This document shows, piece by piece, positions 33,368-41,900 of a DNA stretch of 64,000 bases. The DNA lies in assembly GCF_017571495.1 (NCBI RefSeq), contig NZ_JAGETZ010000003.1, positions 62,001 through 126,000 on the forward strand. The letters run 5' to 3'. The translations under genes and the position numbers were made by a program. The DNA is from Hymenobacter negativus. GTDB taxonomy: Bacteria > Bacteroidota > Bacteroidia > Cytophagales > Hymenobacteraceae. Position 1 is the first letter of the stretch. The number at the start of each line of letters is the position of its first letter. A model generated the notes under the pieces. The model worked only from the letters and a program-made list of their open reading frames with translations, ran no database searches and was not told where the DNA came from.

Positions 33368-34240
33368 ATGAACAAAATTCCCGCCTTGCTATTGCTGGCC
33401 GCCGCCCTGGCTGCCTGCTCCAAAGCCAACGACCCCACCTCGGCCGGGGCCCCCATTGCCGCTGCCCCGGCTACCGCCAACGTGAGCACAACGGTGACCA
33501 CCGAAACGGCCCTCAAAAACGCCATTGCCGCGGCCAATCCCGGCGACGTCATCACCATCAGCGGCACCATCAACCTGACCAGCACGCTGCAATTGCTGCG
33601 CAGTGGCACCGCCAGCGCTAAAATCAACTTCACCGGGGGCACGCTCAACTGCTCGGGCATTGCTTCGGGCTGGGGCGTGAAGGTGAACGGCAGCTACTGG
33701 AACATCACCAACATGACCATCAAGAACGCGCCCGACTGCGGCCTGGTCTTCCAGATAGGCGGCTATAACTACACCAACAACGTGACCACCACGGCCAACA
33801 AAGACTCGGGCCTGCAGGTGTACAATGGTGCCCACGACTGCAACATCACCTACTGCACCTCCACCGAGAATTTTGACACGGCCAACAACGGCGAAAATGC
33901 CGACGGCTTTGCCTGCAAGCTCTCGGCCGGGGCCAACAACAAGTTTGACCACTGCACGGCCAACCACAACTCCGACGATGGCTGGGACCTCTACGGCCAG
34001 CCCGCCACCGTGAAAATCACCAACTGCACGGCCACCAACAACGGCTACGGGGGCAACGGCGACGGCAACGGCTTCAAGCTGGGCAGCGCCGGTCAAAACA
34101 TCCCCCATACCGTGACGGGCTGCACCTCCAGCAACAACAAAGCCAGCGGCTACGACGGCAACGGCAACACCGGCCACATCACCACCACCGGCAGCGGTGG
34201 CTCGGGCAACGGCAAAACGTTGTTTTACCGCATCTACTAG
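33368..34240 (+). CDS. Right-handed beta-helix lipoprotein, PL9 pectate lyase-like
   Basis: A 290-residue lipoprotein. Signal LLLLAAALAACSKAN gives a lipobox with the lipidated Cys at ~18. Beta-helix repeats run from ~45 (ISGTINLTSTLQLL, GSYWNITNMTIKNA). NADGFACKLSAGANNKFDHC and HNSDDGWDLYGQ match the calcium and catalytic region of polysaccharide lyase family 9 (Pel9A type). PL9 enzymes cleave pectate by beta-elimination. It is shorter than many PL9 proteins and activity should not be assumed. Probably surface exposed or facing the periplasm. Confidence 0.82.
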   Translation: MNKIPALLLLAAALAACSKANDPTSAGAPIAAAPATANVSTTVTTETALKNAIAAANPGDVITISGTINLTSTLQLLRSGTASAKINFTGGTLNCSGIASGWGVKVNGSYWNITNMTIKNAPDCGLVFQIGGYNYTNNVTTTANKDSGLQVYNGAHDCNITYCTSTENFDTANNGENADGFACKLSAGANNKFDHCTANHNSDDGWDLYGQPATVKITNCTATNNGYGGNGDGNGFKLGSAGQNIPHTVTGCTSSNNKASGYDGNGNTGHITTTGSGGSGNGKTLFYRIY

Positions 34241-34795
34241 CTGATTTCGAAATTGGCCAATGGGCAGGCGGGGCGCTTCGGCAGATGCGTCCCGCCTTGT
34301 TTGTTAGTGGCCGGACTATAGGCGAAAAGTCAGGACTTTCTGCTACTATCCCGGAAGGCTAGCTTATCCTGCGTTGGAAAGAGACGCCCGTTCCAGAAGC
34401 AGTAGTGCGGACCGCAATTGGCCCTCCAGAGCGGCAAGACGGACTTGCGGGCTGTGGCGATATCATTTTTATGAAGCACACTGCCCGTGGTTGGGAAGTT
34501 GAGTACACGGTCAATTTATGGGTTAATTAGACAAGCGCCGCTCCGGCCGCCGGGCAACGACAACCGTCGGACAACTGCACCGTCGGACCAGTAAATGGCC
34601 ACTAACCGGGAACCGGTGCCAAGCAAAATAATTAGGCAGACAGCGGACGCGGGCCTAACCGAGAATGGTGCTAAACAGCGTTTATAATCAGAAAGATAAA
34701 GGTAGCATAAAGGACATTTGGCCGTTGAGCAGTCATTTGTTGGTTGGCTGGCGGAGGTAGTCCTTTGCTGCACAATCCTTCGCTCCTGATTCCTC
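34241..34795. other. Intergenic region without a clear gene
   Basis: 555 bases. It holds AATTGGCCAATGGG at 34251-34264 (an echo of the palindrome upstream of the lyase gene) and ACCGTCGGAC twice within 34560-34595. No convincing coding frame or terminator. Confidence 0.45.
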
Positions 34796-35266
34796 ATGCG
34801 TTCACAAATTATTTTGCTCGTTTTGGTGCTGTGTAGCCTAGCTGCCAAGGCACAGGATACGTTGGCCGTGGTCCCGATGGCCTCCTTGCCTGCGGGTGCA
34901 GCCCCCGATTCCGTGGCGGCGGTTCGGCAGCTATTTGCCGCGAAGCGGAAGACTCGCCAGTACGTGGTGGGCGGCACCGCGCTGGCGGGCGTCACCGGCA
35001 TGGTCGTTGCGCTCAACCAGCCGGCCCCGCCCCATAGCGTGGGCTTTGGCGCCGGTATCGATGGCCGGCCCATTATGGCTACCCTCATCGGGGTGGCAAC
35101 CGGGGCAATAGTGGGGATTGAGTTATTCGTCCCCAGCATTTGGAGTTCTAAGCGGGAAGAACAGGCTGTGGCTGCGTTGGCGGCCCACCAGCTGCCGCGC
35201 TACGTCAAGCGCCGGCTGCAGCCAACATATTTCCACACCGCCGGGGACGCGCTGACCCGACAGTAA
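34796..35266 (+). CDS. Hypothetical secreted/membrane protein
   Basis: A 156-residue protein. Signal peptide MRSQIILLVLVLCSLAAKAQ. Two hydrophobic segments follow (YVVGGTALAGVTGMVVALNQ and PIMATLIGVATGAIVGIELF), then a basic C-terminus (QLPRYVKRRLQPTYFHTAGD). Probably envelope-located. Not recognised. Confidence 0.65.
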   Translation: MRSQIILLVLVLCSLAAKAQDTLAVVPMASLPAGAAPDSVAAVRQLFAAKRKTRQYVVGGTALAGVTGMVVALNQPAPPHSVGFGAGIDGRPIMATLIGVATGAIVGIELFVPSIWSSKREEQAVAALAAHQLPRYVKRRLQPTYFHTAGDALTRQ

Positions 35267-35333
35267 ACAAGGCCTCGCCACTGCACACTACCGGCCTCAC
35301 TGAGCTAGCTGTTGTGGTCAGTATATTTCCCGC

Positions 35334-36122
35334 ATGAATCTTCCTTTCCTTGCTTCCCTGGCTGGGGTTGCCACCATCTTGGCTGCCTGCAGCACCACGC
35401 CCGAAACGCCTGCCGCTCCTACTAAGCCGCTCACGGCCGCGCAGCAAAAAGCGCAAATTGCGCAGCTGAAGCTGGCTTACGGTGCACCCGAACAAATCGA
35501 TAGCTCTGCCTACGTGCTCTATCCGTTGGTGCTGGGCAAAGATGTGGTGGAAGAGGAATCGGAATACAGCAGTAGCAGCCGCTATGAAGTGGACAAGTAC
35601 TGGAACCTGGCCTTTTATAATCCTACCAACGGTACCTCTCACCTGCTGGATTCTACCCGGCGCATGGTGATTTACAGTTACGAACCCAAGTCGTCGGACG
35701 ATAAAGTCACCAGCATGTCGGCGGCGGCATTTGCCGAGTATGTGCGTGGCAGCTTCACGCAGGTAGATAAGCTGCTGTACTATTCTGTTCGCACCCTCGA
35801 TTTCAACCACGACGGCGAACTCACCCGCGACGACCCTAACTACCTGTTCATTTCCGACAAAGCTGGGAACGGCTTCCGGCAGGTATCGCCCGATACCTAC
35901 AACGTGCATAGCTGGCAGCTGCTTCTGGCCACCAATAAGATTCTGCTGCAAGCCACCGCCGATACCAACCATAACCAGAAGTTCGATGAAAACGATACCG
36001 ACGTCCTTCTGGTATACGACTTAGCTACCGGTGGCCCGGCCAAAGAAGTGTTCAACGAAGCCTTCAAAACGAAGGTGAAAAACATCTACCACGCGCAGTG
36101 GGCAAAAAAGCCTGTGCAGTAG
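35334..36122 (+). CDS. EF-hand-like lipoprotein
   Basis: A 262-residue lipoprotein. Signal with lipobox: LAGVATILAACSTTPETPAA. Mature part has two EF-hand-like calcium loops: DFNHDGELTRDDPNYLF (~residue 164) and DTNHNQKFDENDTDVLLVYD (~209). The central region (SRYEVDKYWNLAFYNPTNGT) resembles a small beta domain. Envelope-anchored, probable Ca binding; function unknown. Confidence 0.75.
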   Translation: MNLPFLASLAGVATILAACSTTPETPAAPTKPLTAAQQKAQIAQLKLAYGAPEQIDSSAYVLYPLVLGKDVVEEESEYSSSSRYEVDKYWNLAFYNPTNGTSHLLDSTRRMVIYSYEPKSSDDKVTSMSAAAFAEYVRGSFTQVDKLLYYSVRTLDFNHDGELTRDDPNYLFISDKAGNGFRQVSPDTYNVHSWQLLLATNKILLQATADTNHNQKFDENDTDVLLVYDLATGGPAKEVFNEAFKTKVKNIYHAQWAKKPVQ

Positions 36123-36223
36123 CGCGGGAGGTGGGCGCAGGCCTAGTGGCCCGTTAGTTTATGGCCAACCCGAGCGCCGCCTCGCGCACGTCCCAGCCGT
36201 AAATACCCCGTTTATTTGCGACC

Positions 36224-37387
36224 ATGAATGCCCTTCCCGCCCACGGGCACCGCTTCGTCGCGCCGGCCGTGCCGGCTTCCGCCCATCGCGAGGATGCTAT
36301 CCAGCAGGTAGATGCCCATCAGGCTCCCCCGCGCCAGCACGCCATCGACCTGCTGCGGCTAGTGGCGGCCCTGGCGGTGGTGCTCTACCACGTAGCCTAC
36401 CGGGGCTACCACGCCGAGCACGCCAGCCCGGTGGACTACCCGGCGCTGGGGCGTGTATTCAAGTACGGCTACCTGGGGGTCGAGGTATTCTTCGTCATCA
36501 GCGGCTACGTGGTGCTGCTGTCGGCCCAGGGCAAGACGGTGAGGCAGTTTTTTGTGTCGCGGGTGGCCCGGCTATACCCGGCCTACTGGGTGGCGTGCAC
36601 GCTCACCTTCGGGGTAGTGCGGCTGTGGGCCCCACCGGTGGAGCCGGGCGTGTGGTCGGCGCTGAAATATGCCACCGTGTCCGACTACGCCTACAACCTG
36701 ACCATGCTGCAAAGCTTCTTCGGCCGGCCCAACCTCGACGGCGTGTACTGGACGCTGGGCTGCGAAATCAGCTTCTACTTGCTCATCGCGCTGCTCATCG
36801 GCTTCGGCTGGATGCAGCGCCACCTCGTGCCCTTTCTCTGGGGCTGGCTGGGCTACTGCGCGCTGGTGGGGCCATCGGAGGTGCCGCAGCCGCTGGTGCA
36901 GCTGCTGATTCCGCGCTACGCGCCCTTCTTCATGGCCGGCATGGTGTTTTTCCTGATTCAAACCCGACAGGCGGCTTCCTGGAAGGGCTACCTGCTGCTG
37001 CTGGCCACCTACGCCGAGAGCCTGCGGGCCGGCCGCGCCATTTCGGCCGACATGGAGCCGTTTTTTCACGAAGCCTTCTCGCTGCCCGTGACGTGGACGG
37101 TGCTCACGGGCGGCTTCGTGTTCTTCCTGCTCCTTAGCCACGGCTGGCTCCGGCTGCGCCCGGCCCGGTGGCTGGCCTGGGCCGGCGCCCTCAGTTACCC
37201 CATCTACCTGCTGCACCACAACTTGGGGTTTGTGGTCTTGCAGCGCCTGGGCAGCCAAGTGAATAAATACGTGCTGCTCGCCGGCCTGCTCGGGGCGCTG
37301 CTGGTGGCGGCGTATGGGCTGCACGTGCTGGTGGAGCGGCGCTATTCCAGCAAGCTGCGGCAGCAGTTGCTGGCATGGCTGGAGTAG
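36224..37387 (+). CDS. Acyltransferase 3 family membrane protein
   Basis: A 387-residue acyltransferase-3 protein with ~10 membrane segments. HAIDLLRLVAALAVVLYHVA (catalytic-type His at ~64), then YGYLGVEVFFVISGYVVLLS and SRVARLYPAYWVACTLTF. C-terminal ALSYPIYLLHHNLGFVVLQR. The ~45-residue cytoplasmic N-terminus (MNALPAHGHRFVAPAVPASA) is longer than usual. Likely O-acylation of an envelope glycan. Paralogue of the gene at 24031-25182. Confidence 0.9.
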   Translation: MNALPAHGHRFVAPAVPASAHREDAIQQVDAHQAPPRQHAIDLLRLVAALAVVLYHVAYRGYHAEHASPVDYPALGRVFKYGYLGVEVFFVISGYVVLLSAQGKTVRQFFVSRVARLYPAYWVACTLTFGVVRLWAPPVEPGVWSALKYATVSDYAYNLTMLQSFFGRPNLDGVYWTLGCEISFYLLIALLIGFGWMQRHLVPFLWGWLGYCALVGPSEVPQPLVQLLIPRYAPFFMAGMVFFLIQTRQAASWKGYLLLLATYAESLRAGRAISADMEPFFHEAFSLPVTWTVLTGGFVFFLLLSHGWLRLRPARWLAWAGALSYPIYLLHHNLGFVVLQRLGSQVNKYVLLAGLLGALLVAAYGLHVLVERRYSSKLRQQLLAWLE

Positions 37388-37473
37388 CAGGGCCCCGGCC
37401 GACGCGCGTCGTAGGCGTACGCCAGCTGGGCTGCTTTCCGTACTACAACCGCTGCCAGCGACTGCTGTGGGCA

Positions 37474-38091
37474 TCAATGACAAAAGGATATCAGCGCCAG
37501 CTTATGGCGATGACAGTAGTCAATCCGGTCTTTAAGCGCCTTGATGCCTTCGTAGGCGATGCCCCGTTCTTCCTGCTCTGCGTCTCCCGCCAGCAAGGCT
37601 TCCACTTCCTCATCGGTGATGGCAATATTGGCTAATTCCTGGTGCAGTCGCTCAATTTCAGCAGCAAGCAAAACGCCCGAATCCGGGAAGTCCGCCACCG
37701 GCGGCAAGCCCAGGTTCAGGTCCTCTGCCAGCAGGTCTTCCGCGCAGGCGATGCCCGTGATGTCAAAGTCATCAGCCAGGTAATCATCAATCAAATCGGT
37801 TACGTAGCCAAGTTTTAAGTCCGTATGGCCATTTAAGTCGATACCTAAATAGCTGCACAAGCAAATGAGCGCGTAGCCATAAGAATGGCCCGACTGCACG
37901 TTGTACGGCTCGCCAAAAATGATTTGCCGAAGGGCTTCCCCCGTGGGCACCGCCCCGGGAAAGTCTTGCGATGCGTAGGACTCAAAGGTGTCCGAAGCGC
38001 AAACTGCCTCAAGTAGGGCGGCATCCTGGGAGGCAAACGCCTGCTTTAGCTTGGCTAGCTCAACGCCATAAGAAAGAATGTAGAGGCCCAT
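37474..38091 (-). CDS. Hypothetical protein, possible immunity-type
   Basis: A 205-residue acidic protein: MGLYILSYGVELAKLKQAFA, GHSYGYALICLCSYLGIDLN, ITDEEVEALLAGDAEQEERG then IAYEGIKALKDRIDYC. No signal or membrane segment. The opening and the conserved GxSYGYAL core resemble a family of uncharacterised Bacteroidota/Proteobacteria proteins (possibly DUF7691), which I cannot confirm. Orphan immunity proteins often look like this, but there is no toxin nearby. Confidence 0.65.
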   Translation of the reverse strand: MGLYILSYGVELAKLKQAFASQDAALLEAVCASDTFESYASQDFPGAVPTGEALRQIIFGEPYNVQSGHSYGYALICLCSYLGIDLNGHTDLKLGYVTDLIDDYLADDFDITGIACAEDLLAEDLNLGLPPVADFPDSGVLLAAEIERLHQELANIAITDEEVEALLAGDAEQEERGIAYEGIKALKDRIDYCHRHKLALISFCH

Positions 38092-38243
38092 CAGTAAAAG
38101 AGAATTGTTGTCGTTTAATAGAATCTTTACAGCCGAAAGTAACGGGATAACCGCCCCAGATTCCTTGTTTGCTACCTAGTCGGCGCGCGTTATGCCCATT
38201 AGTGATGCGCTTCTGGTTTTACTTGTGTCCTTATTCCACGCCA

Positions 38244-38900
38244 ATGCTTATGCCCGATACCCTCGCCGCCCGCTGGCACCGCCTCACCACCCCGCTCGTG
38301 CCCGATGCCGCCCGGCGCGAGGCTGAATTCCAACGCCTGACCGCTGCCTACCAGGCCCCCACGCGCCACTACCACAACTTGCAGCACATCGAAAACCTGC
38401 TGAATAGGGTAGAGGCCGCCAACTTGCAGGACCCCGAAGTGGTGCAGCTAGCTGTCTGGTTTCACGACGTGGTGTACAACGCCCTGAAGTCCGACAACGA
38501 AGCCCGTAGCGCCGCCGAGGCCCTGGCGTTTCTTAAAGACTCGGCCCTGGAGCCGGCCCGGCAGCAGCGCGTGGCCTTCCTCATCGAGCGCACCGCCGAC
38601 CACACCCAGCCCCAGCCGCCCGACGATGCCGACCTGCTCTACTTCCTCGATGCCGACCTGAGCATTCTCGGCGCCCCCGAGGCCGAATACTGGGCCTACG
38701 CCCGCCACGTCCGCGAGGAATACCGCCTCGTGCCCGACCTGCTATACTGCCCCGGCCGTCGCAAGGTGCTGGCCAAAATGCTGGCCGCGCCCGTCTTGTT
38801 CCGCACCCCGCAGCTGCGCGCCGAGCTGGATGCCGCCGCCCGCCGCAACCTGGCAGCCGAGATTGATGCCTGGGACCAGGGCGGGCTCGCAGCTTCCTGA
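38244..38900 (+). CDS. HD domain metal-dependent phosphohydrolase-like protein
   Basis: A 218-residue protein. HD motifs: TRHYHNLQHIENLL (first His cluster, ~residues 42-55), AVWFHDVVYN (the HD doublet at ~75) and LIERTADHTQ, DLLYFLDADLSILG (later His and Asp). This variant family (DNNEARSAA, FRTPQLRAELDAAARRNLAA) is common in bacteria as predicted phosphohydrolases of unknown substrate. ATG 38244 or 38250 (MPDTLAARW) fits; the frame opens earlier at 38169. Confidence 0.83.
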   Translation: MLMPDTLAARWHRLTTPLVPDAARREAEFQRLTAAYQAPTRHYHNLQHIENLLNRVEAANLQDPEVVQLAVWFHDVVYNALKSDNEARSAAEALAFLKDSALEPARQQRVAFLIERTADHTQPQPPDDADLLYFLDADLSILGAPEAEYWAYARHVREEYRLVPDLLYCPGRRKVLAKMLAAPVLFRTPQLRAELDAAARRNLAAEIDAWDQGGLAAS

Positions 38901-38916
38901 ACAGCCCCATAACAAA

Positions 38917-38947
38917 GAAAGCCTGCCGCGCAATGCGGCAGGCTTTC
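38917..38947. terminator. Bidirectional intrinsic terminator
   Basis: GAAAGCCTGCCGC pairs with GCGGCAGGCTTTC around GCAAT-type loop, between the convergent HD and T9SS genes. Confidence 0.82.
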
Positions 38948-38973
38948 CTATTAAACAAACTCTGAACCCGGCG

Positions 38974-41900
38974 CTAGTTGCGCACGATGCGGCGGACTTC
39001 CATACTGCCGCTGGCGGTGCGGGCTTGCAGGATGTATACGCCGCTGGGCAGGGTGCTCAGGTTGAGGGCCTGCTTCTGGCTCAGGGCACTGCCGGCAATG
39101 GTGCCTTCGTACACCCGCTGCCCCACGGCATTGAGCACGCGCACCGAAACCGATTCGCGGTAGCCGGTGAACTCCAGCAGCAGGTGGCCATCGGGGGTGG
39201 GGTTGGGGTACACGGTGAGGGCCGTGCCCGCCTGCGCCGCCGAGGTAGCTGTCACCACCACCGACACAGGGGCCGAAGTGGCTGTGCAGCCGCTCGCATT
39301 CGTCACCTGCACGGTGTACGAGCCATTGCGCGTACCCGAGTTAATGACGTAAGTCGAGCCCGTAGCACCGGGAATGATGGCGTTGTTCAGGTAAAACTGG
39401 TTGCCCGAAGTGGCCGACGAGGTGAGCGTGATGCCCGTGGCCGGAGTACCCGAGAGCGTGAGTGTGGGCGTCGCCGGCAGCGGGTTCACCGTGAAGGTAG
39501 CCGTGCTGGTAACGGCCGCGCAGCCCCCGCTGGCCGCCACCGTGTTGGTGATGGTGTAGGTGCCGGCCGTCGCGCCCGTCAGGCTGATAGCGCCCGTCGT
39601 AGCGTTCACCGTCAGGCCCGTTGGGGCCACTGAGAACGTGCCCGTTGTGCCCGTGATGGTGGGCGTGAACCTGCCCGTGCCGCCTGCACAAGCCGCACCA
39701 ATACCTGGCGTAGCGTAGCTGAAGGCGGCCGTGGGAGCCGTCGTAATGGTCACACTCTGGGTGCTGCTGCTGCCACAGGTCCCGCTCACGGTGTAGGTCA
39801 CGGTGTAGGTGCCGGCCGTGCTGCTGCCCAGGCTGATAACGCCGGTGTTGGGGTTAATAACCAGGCCTGTGGTCGAGGAGAACGTACCGCCCGCCGTGCC
39901 CGTGATGGTAGGCGTGGGCGGAACAATGCCGCTTAGGCAGAAAGTAGCGGATGGGTAAGTGAAGGTGGCCGTAGTCGGCGCCGAGAGCGTGAACGTAGCG
40001 GTGCTTGTGGCAGCCGCGCAGCCGTTGGCGGCTGCTACGGTGTTGGTCACGGTGTAAGTACCAGCCGTGGCGGTTGCGCCCACCGTCACGACACCGGTAG
40101 CAGCATCGACCGAGAGGCCGGTAGCAGCCGGTAGCGAGTAGGTGCCAGCGGTGGCACCCGTGCCCAGGGCGGGCGTGAGCGAGGTGGTGCTGCCCGCGCA
40201 GGTCGTCGCCGTCGGGTAAGTGAAGGCGGCCGTTGGGGCGGCCGTGATGGTCACGCTGGCTGTGCTCGTCACGGCGGCGCAGCCGTTGGCGGCGGCCACT
40301 GTATTGGTCACGGTGTAGGTGCCAGGCGTCGACGAGGCCAGCGTGATGGCGCCGGTAGTGGCGTCAATGGTCAGGCCCGTAGTCGAAGAGAATGCACCGG
40401 CCGTAGCGCCCGTGCTGAGGGTGGCAGCAGGATTGGTGGCACCGCTCACGCAGTACGAAGTGGCCGCGTAGGAGAAGTCGGCCGTGGGGGCCGCCGTGAT
40501 GGTAACGGTCGTGGTGGCCGTCGAGCCGCACAGGGTGCTACTGGTCGGTACGGTGTTGGTCACGGTGTAGGTGCCAGGCGTCGACGAAGCCAGCGTGATG
40601 GCGCCGGTAGTGGCGTCAATGGTCAGGCCTGCGGTGGAGGAGAACGTACCAGCCGTGGCTCCGGTGCCCAGCACAATAGCTGGGCTGGTCGCGCCGCTTA
40701 CGCAGTAGGTGGCCGCCGTGCCGTAGCTGAAGCTGGCCGTGGTGGCCGTGCAACCCGCGATGGTAACGGTGTAGTCTTCGGTTTCGCCGTACCAGGTGGT
40801 GCTGCCCGACACGCAGGCGTCGGTGGCGGCGAAGATGCTGTTGCGCCAGCGCACCCGCATCCGGGTCTGACCCGGCAGGGCCGTGGCGGGCACGGTCAGC
40901 GTCACCGGGAACGTAACATCGGTAGCCGTGAGGCTGGACGTGCCGATGAGGGTGTATTCCGAGGCGTCGAAGGTGCCGCTGTGGTCGTAGTCAATCCACA
41001 GGCCGCCCTGCGAGTTGGCGTTGTTCGAGCGCACGATTACGCTGATGCCGTTTGTATAGGTAACGCCCTGCACGAGGGTTGTGGTGTTGGTGGCGCTGGC
41101 CGTAAAGTCGCCATAGCCGTTGGTCGAGTTGACATTAGTGGCGTTGGTGAAGCCGGGGGTGCCCGGCAGGCTCACGCTCTTGATGTACTCATTGGTGCCG
41201 GTGCTCACCACCGTGCAGTAACAGGTCAGGAACGAATTCTGCGCCACGGCCACCACGCTGGACGTCGCCGACTGGCCGCTGGCCGTGCAGGTCACAATCA
41301 CCCGGTAGTCGGTAGCAGCCGTCTGGCTGGCCACGGAATAGCCGGCCGTGGCCTGCGCCGCGCCCAGGTTGGCGAAGGTGTTAGCACCGGCCGGGCTGCT
41401 CTGCCACTGGTAAGAAAGACCTGTAGTGCCGGCTGCGATGCCGGTTGCATTCAGCGTGAAGGCCGTGCCGCCGCACACCGTAGCGGCCGTAGTAGTGGCC
41501 ATGGCCGTGGGCGGCGTGCCCGTGCATGCTACCGGGGCCACGATGGTCACGAGGTAGTCCTCTACTTCGCCATAGTTGGAAGAACTGGAAGCTGCAGTAC
41601 ACGACTGCGAATTGAGCAGCACGACATCGTTGCCGCCGCGCACGCGCATCTTGGTCTGGCCCGTCAGGGCTCCGGCCGGAATGGTGACCGGGATGATGGA
41701 CGTGCCGCTGGCCCCCGCATTGGTGCCCAGCGTGAAAAACTCGCTGGTGTCGAAAGTGCCGCTGTGGTCGAAGTCAATCCACACGCCGCTGTATTGGGTG
41801 CCATCGGAGCCCATCGTCACCGAAACCGAAGTCGTGCCGCCCTGGAACAAGGCCGGAATCTGGAGTGTGCCCGCGGTTTGCGCGGCCGAATAATCGGTAT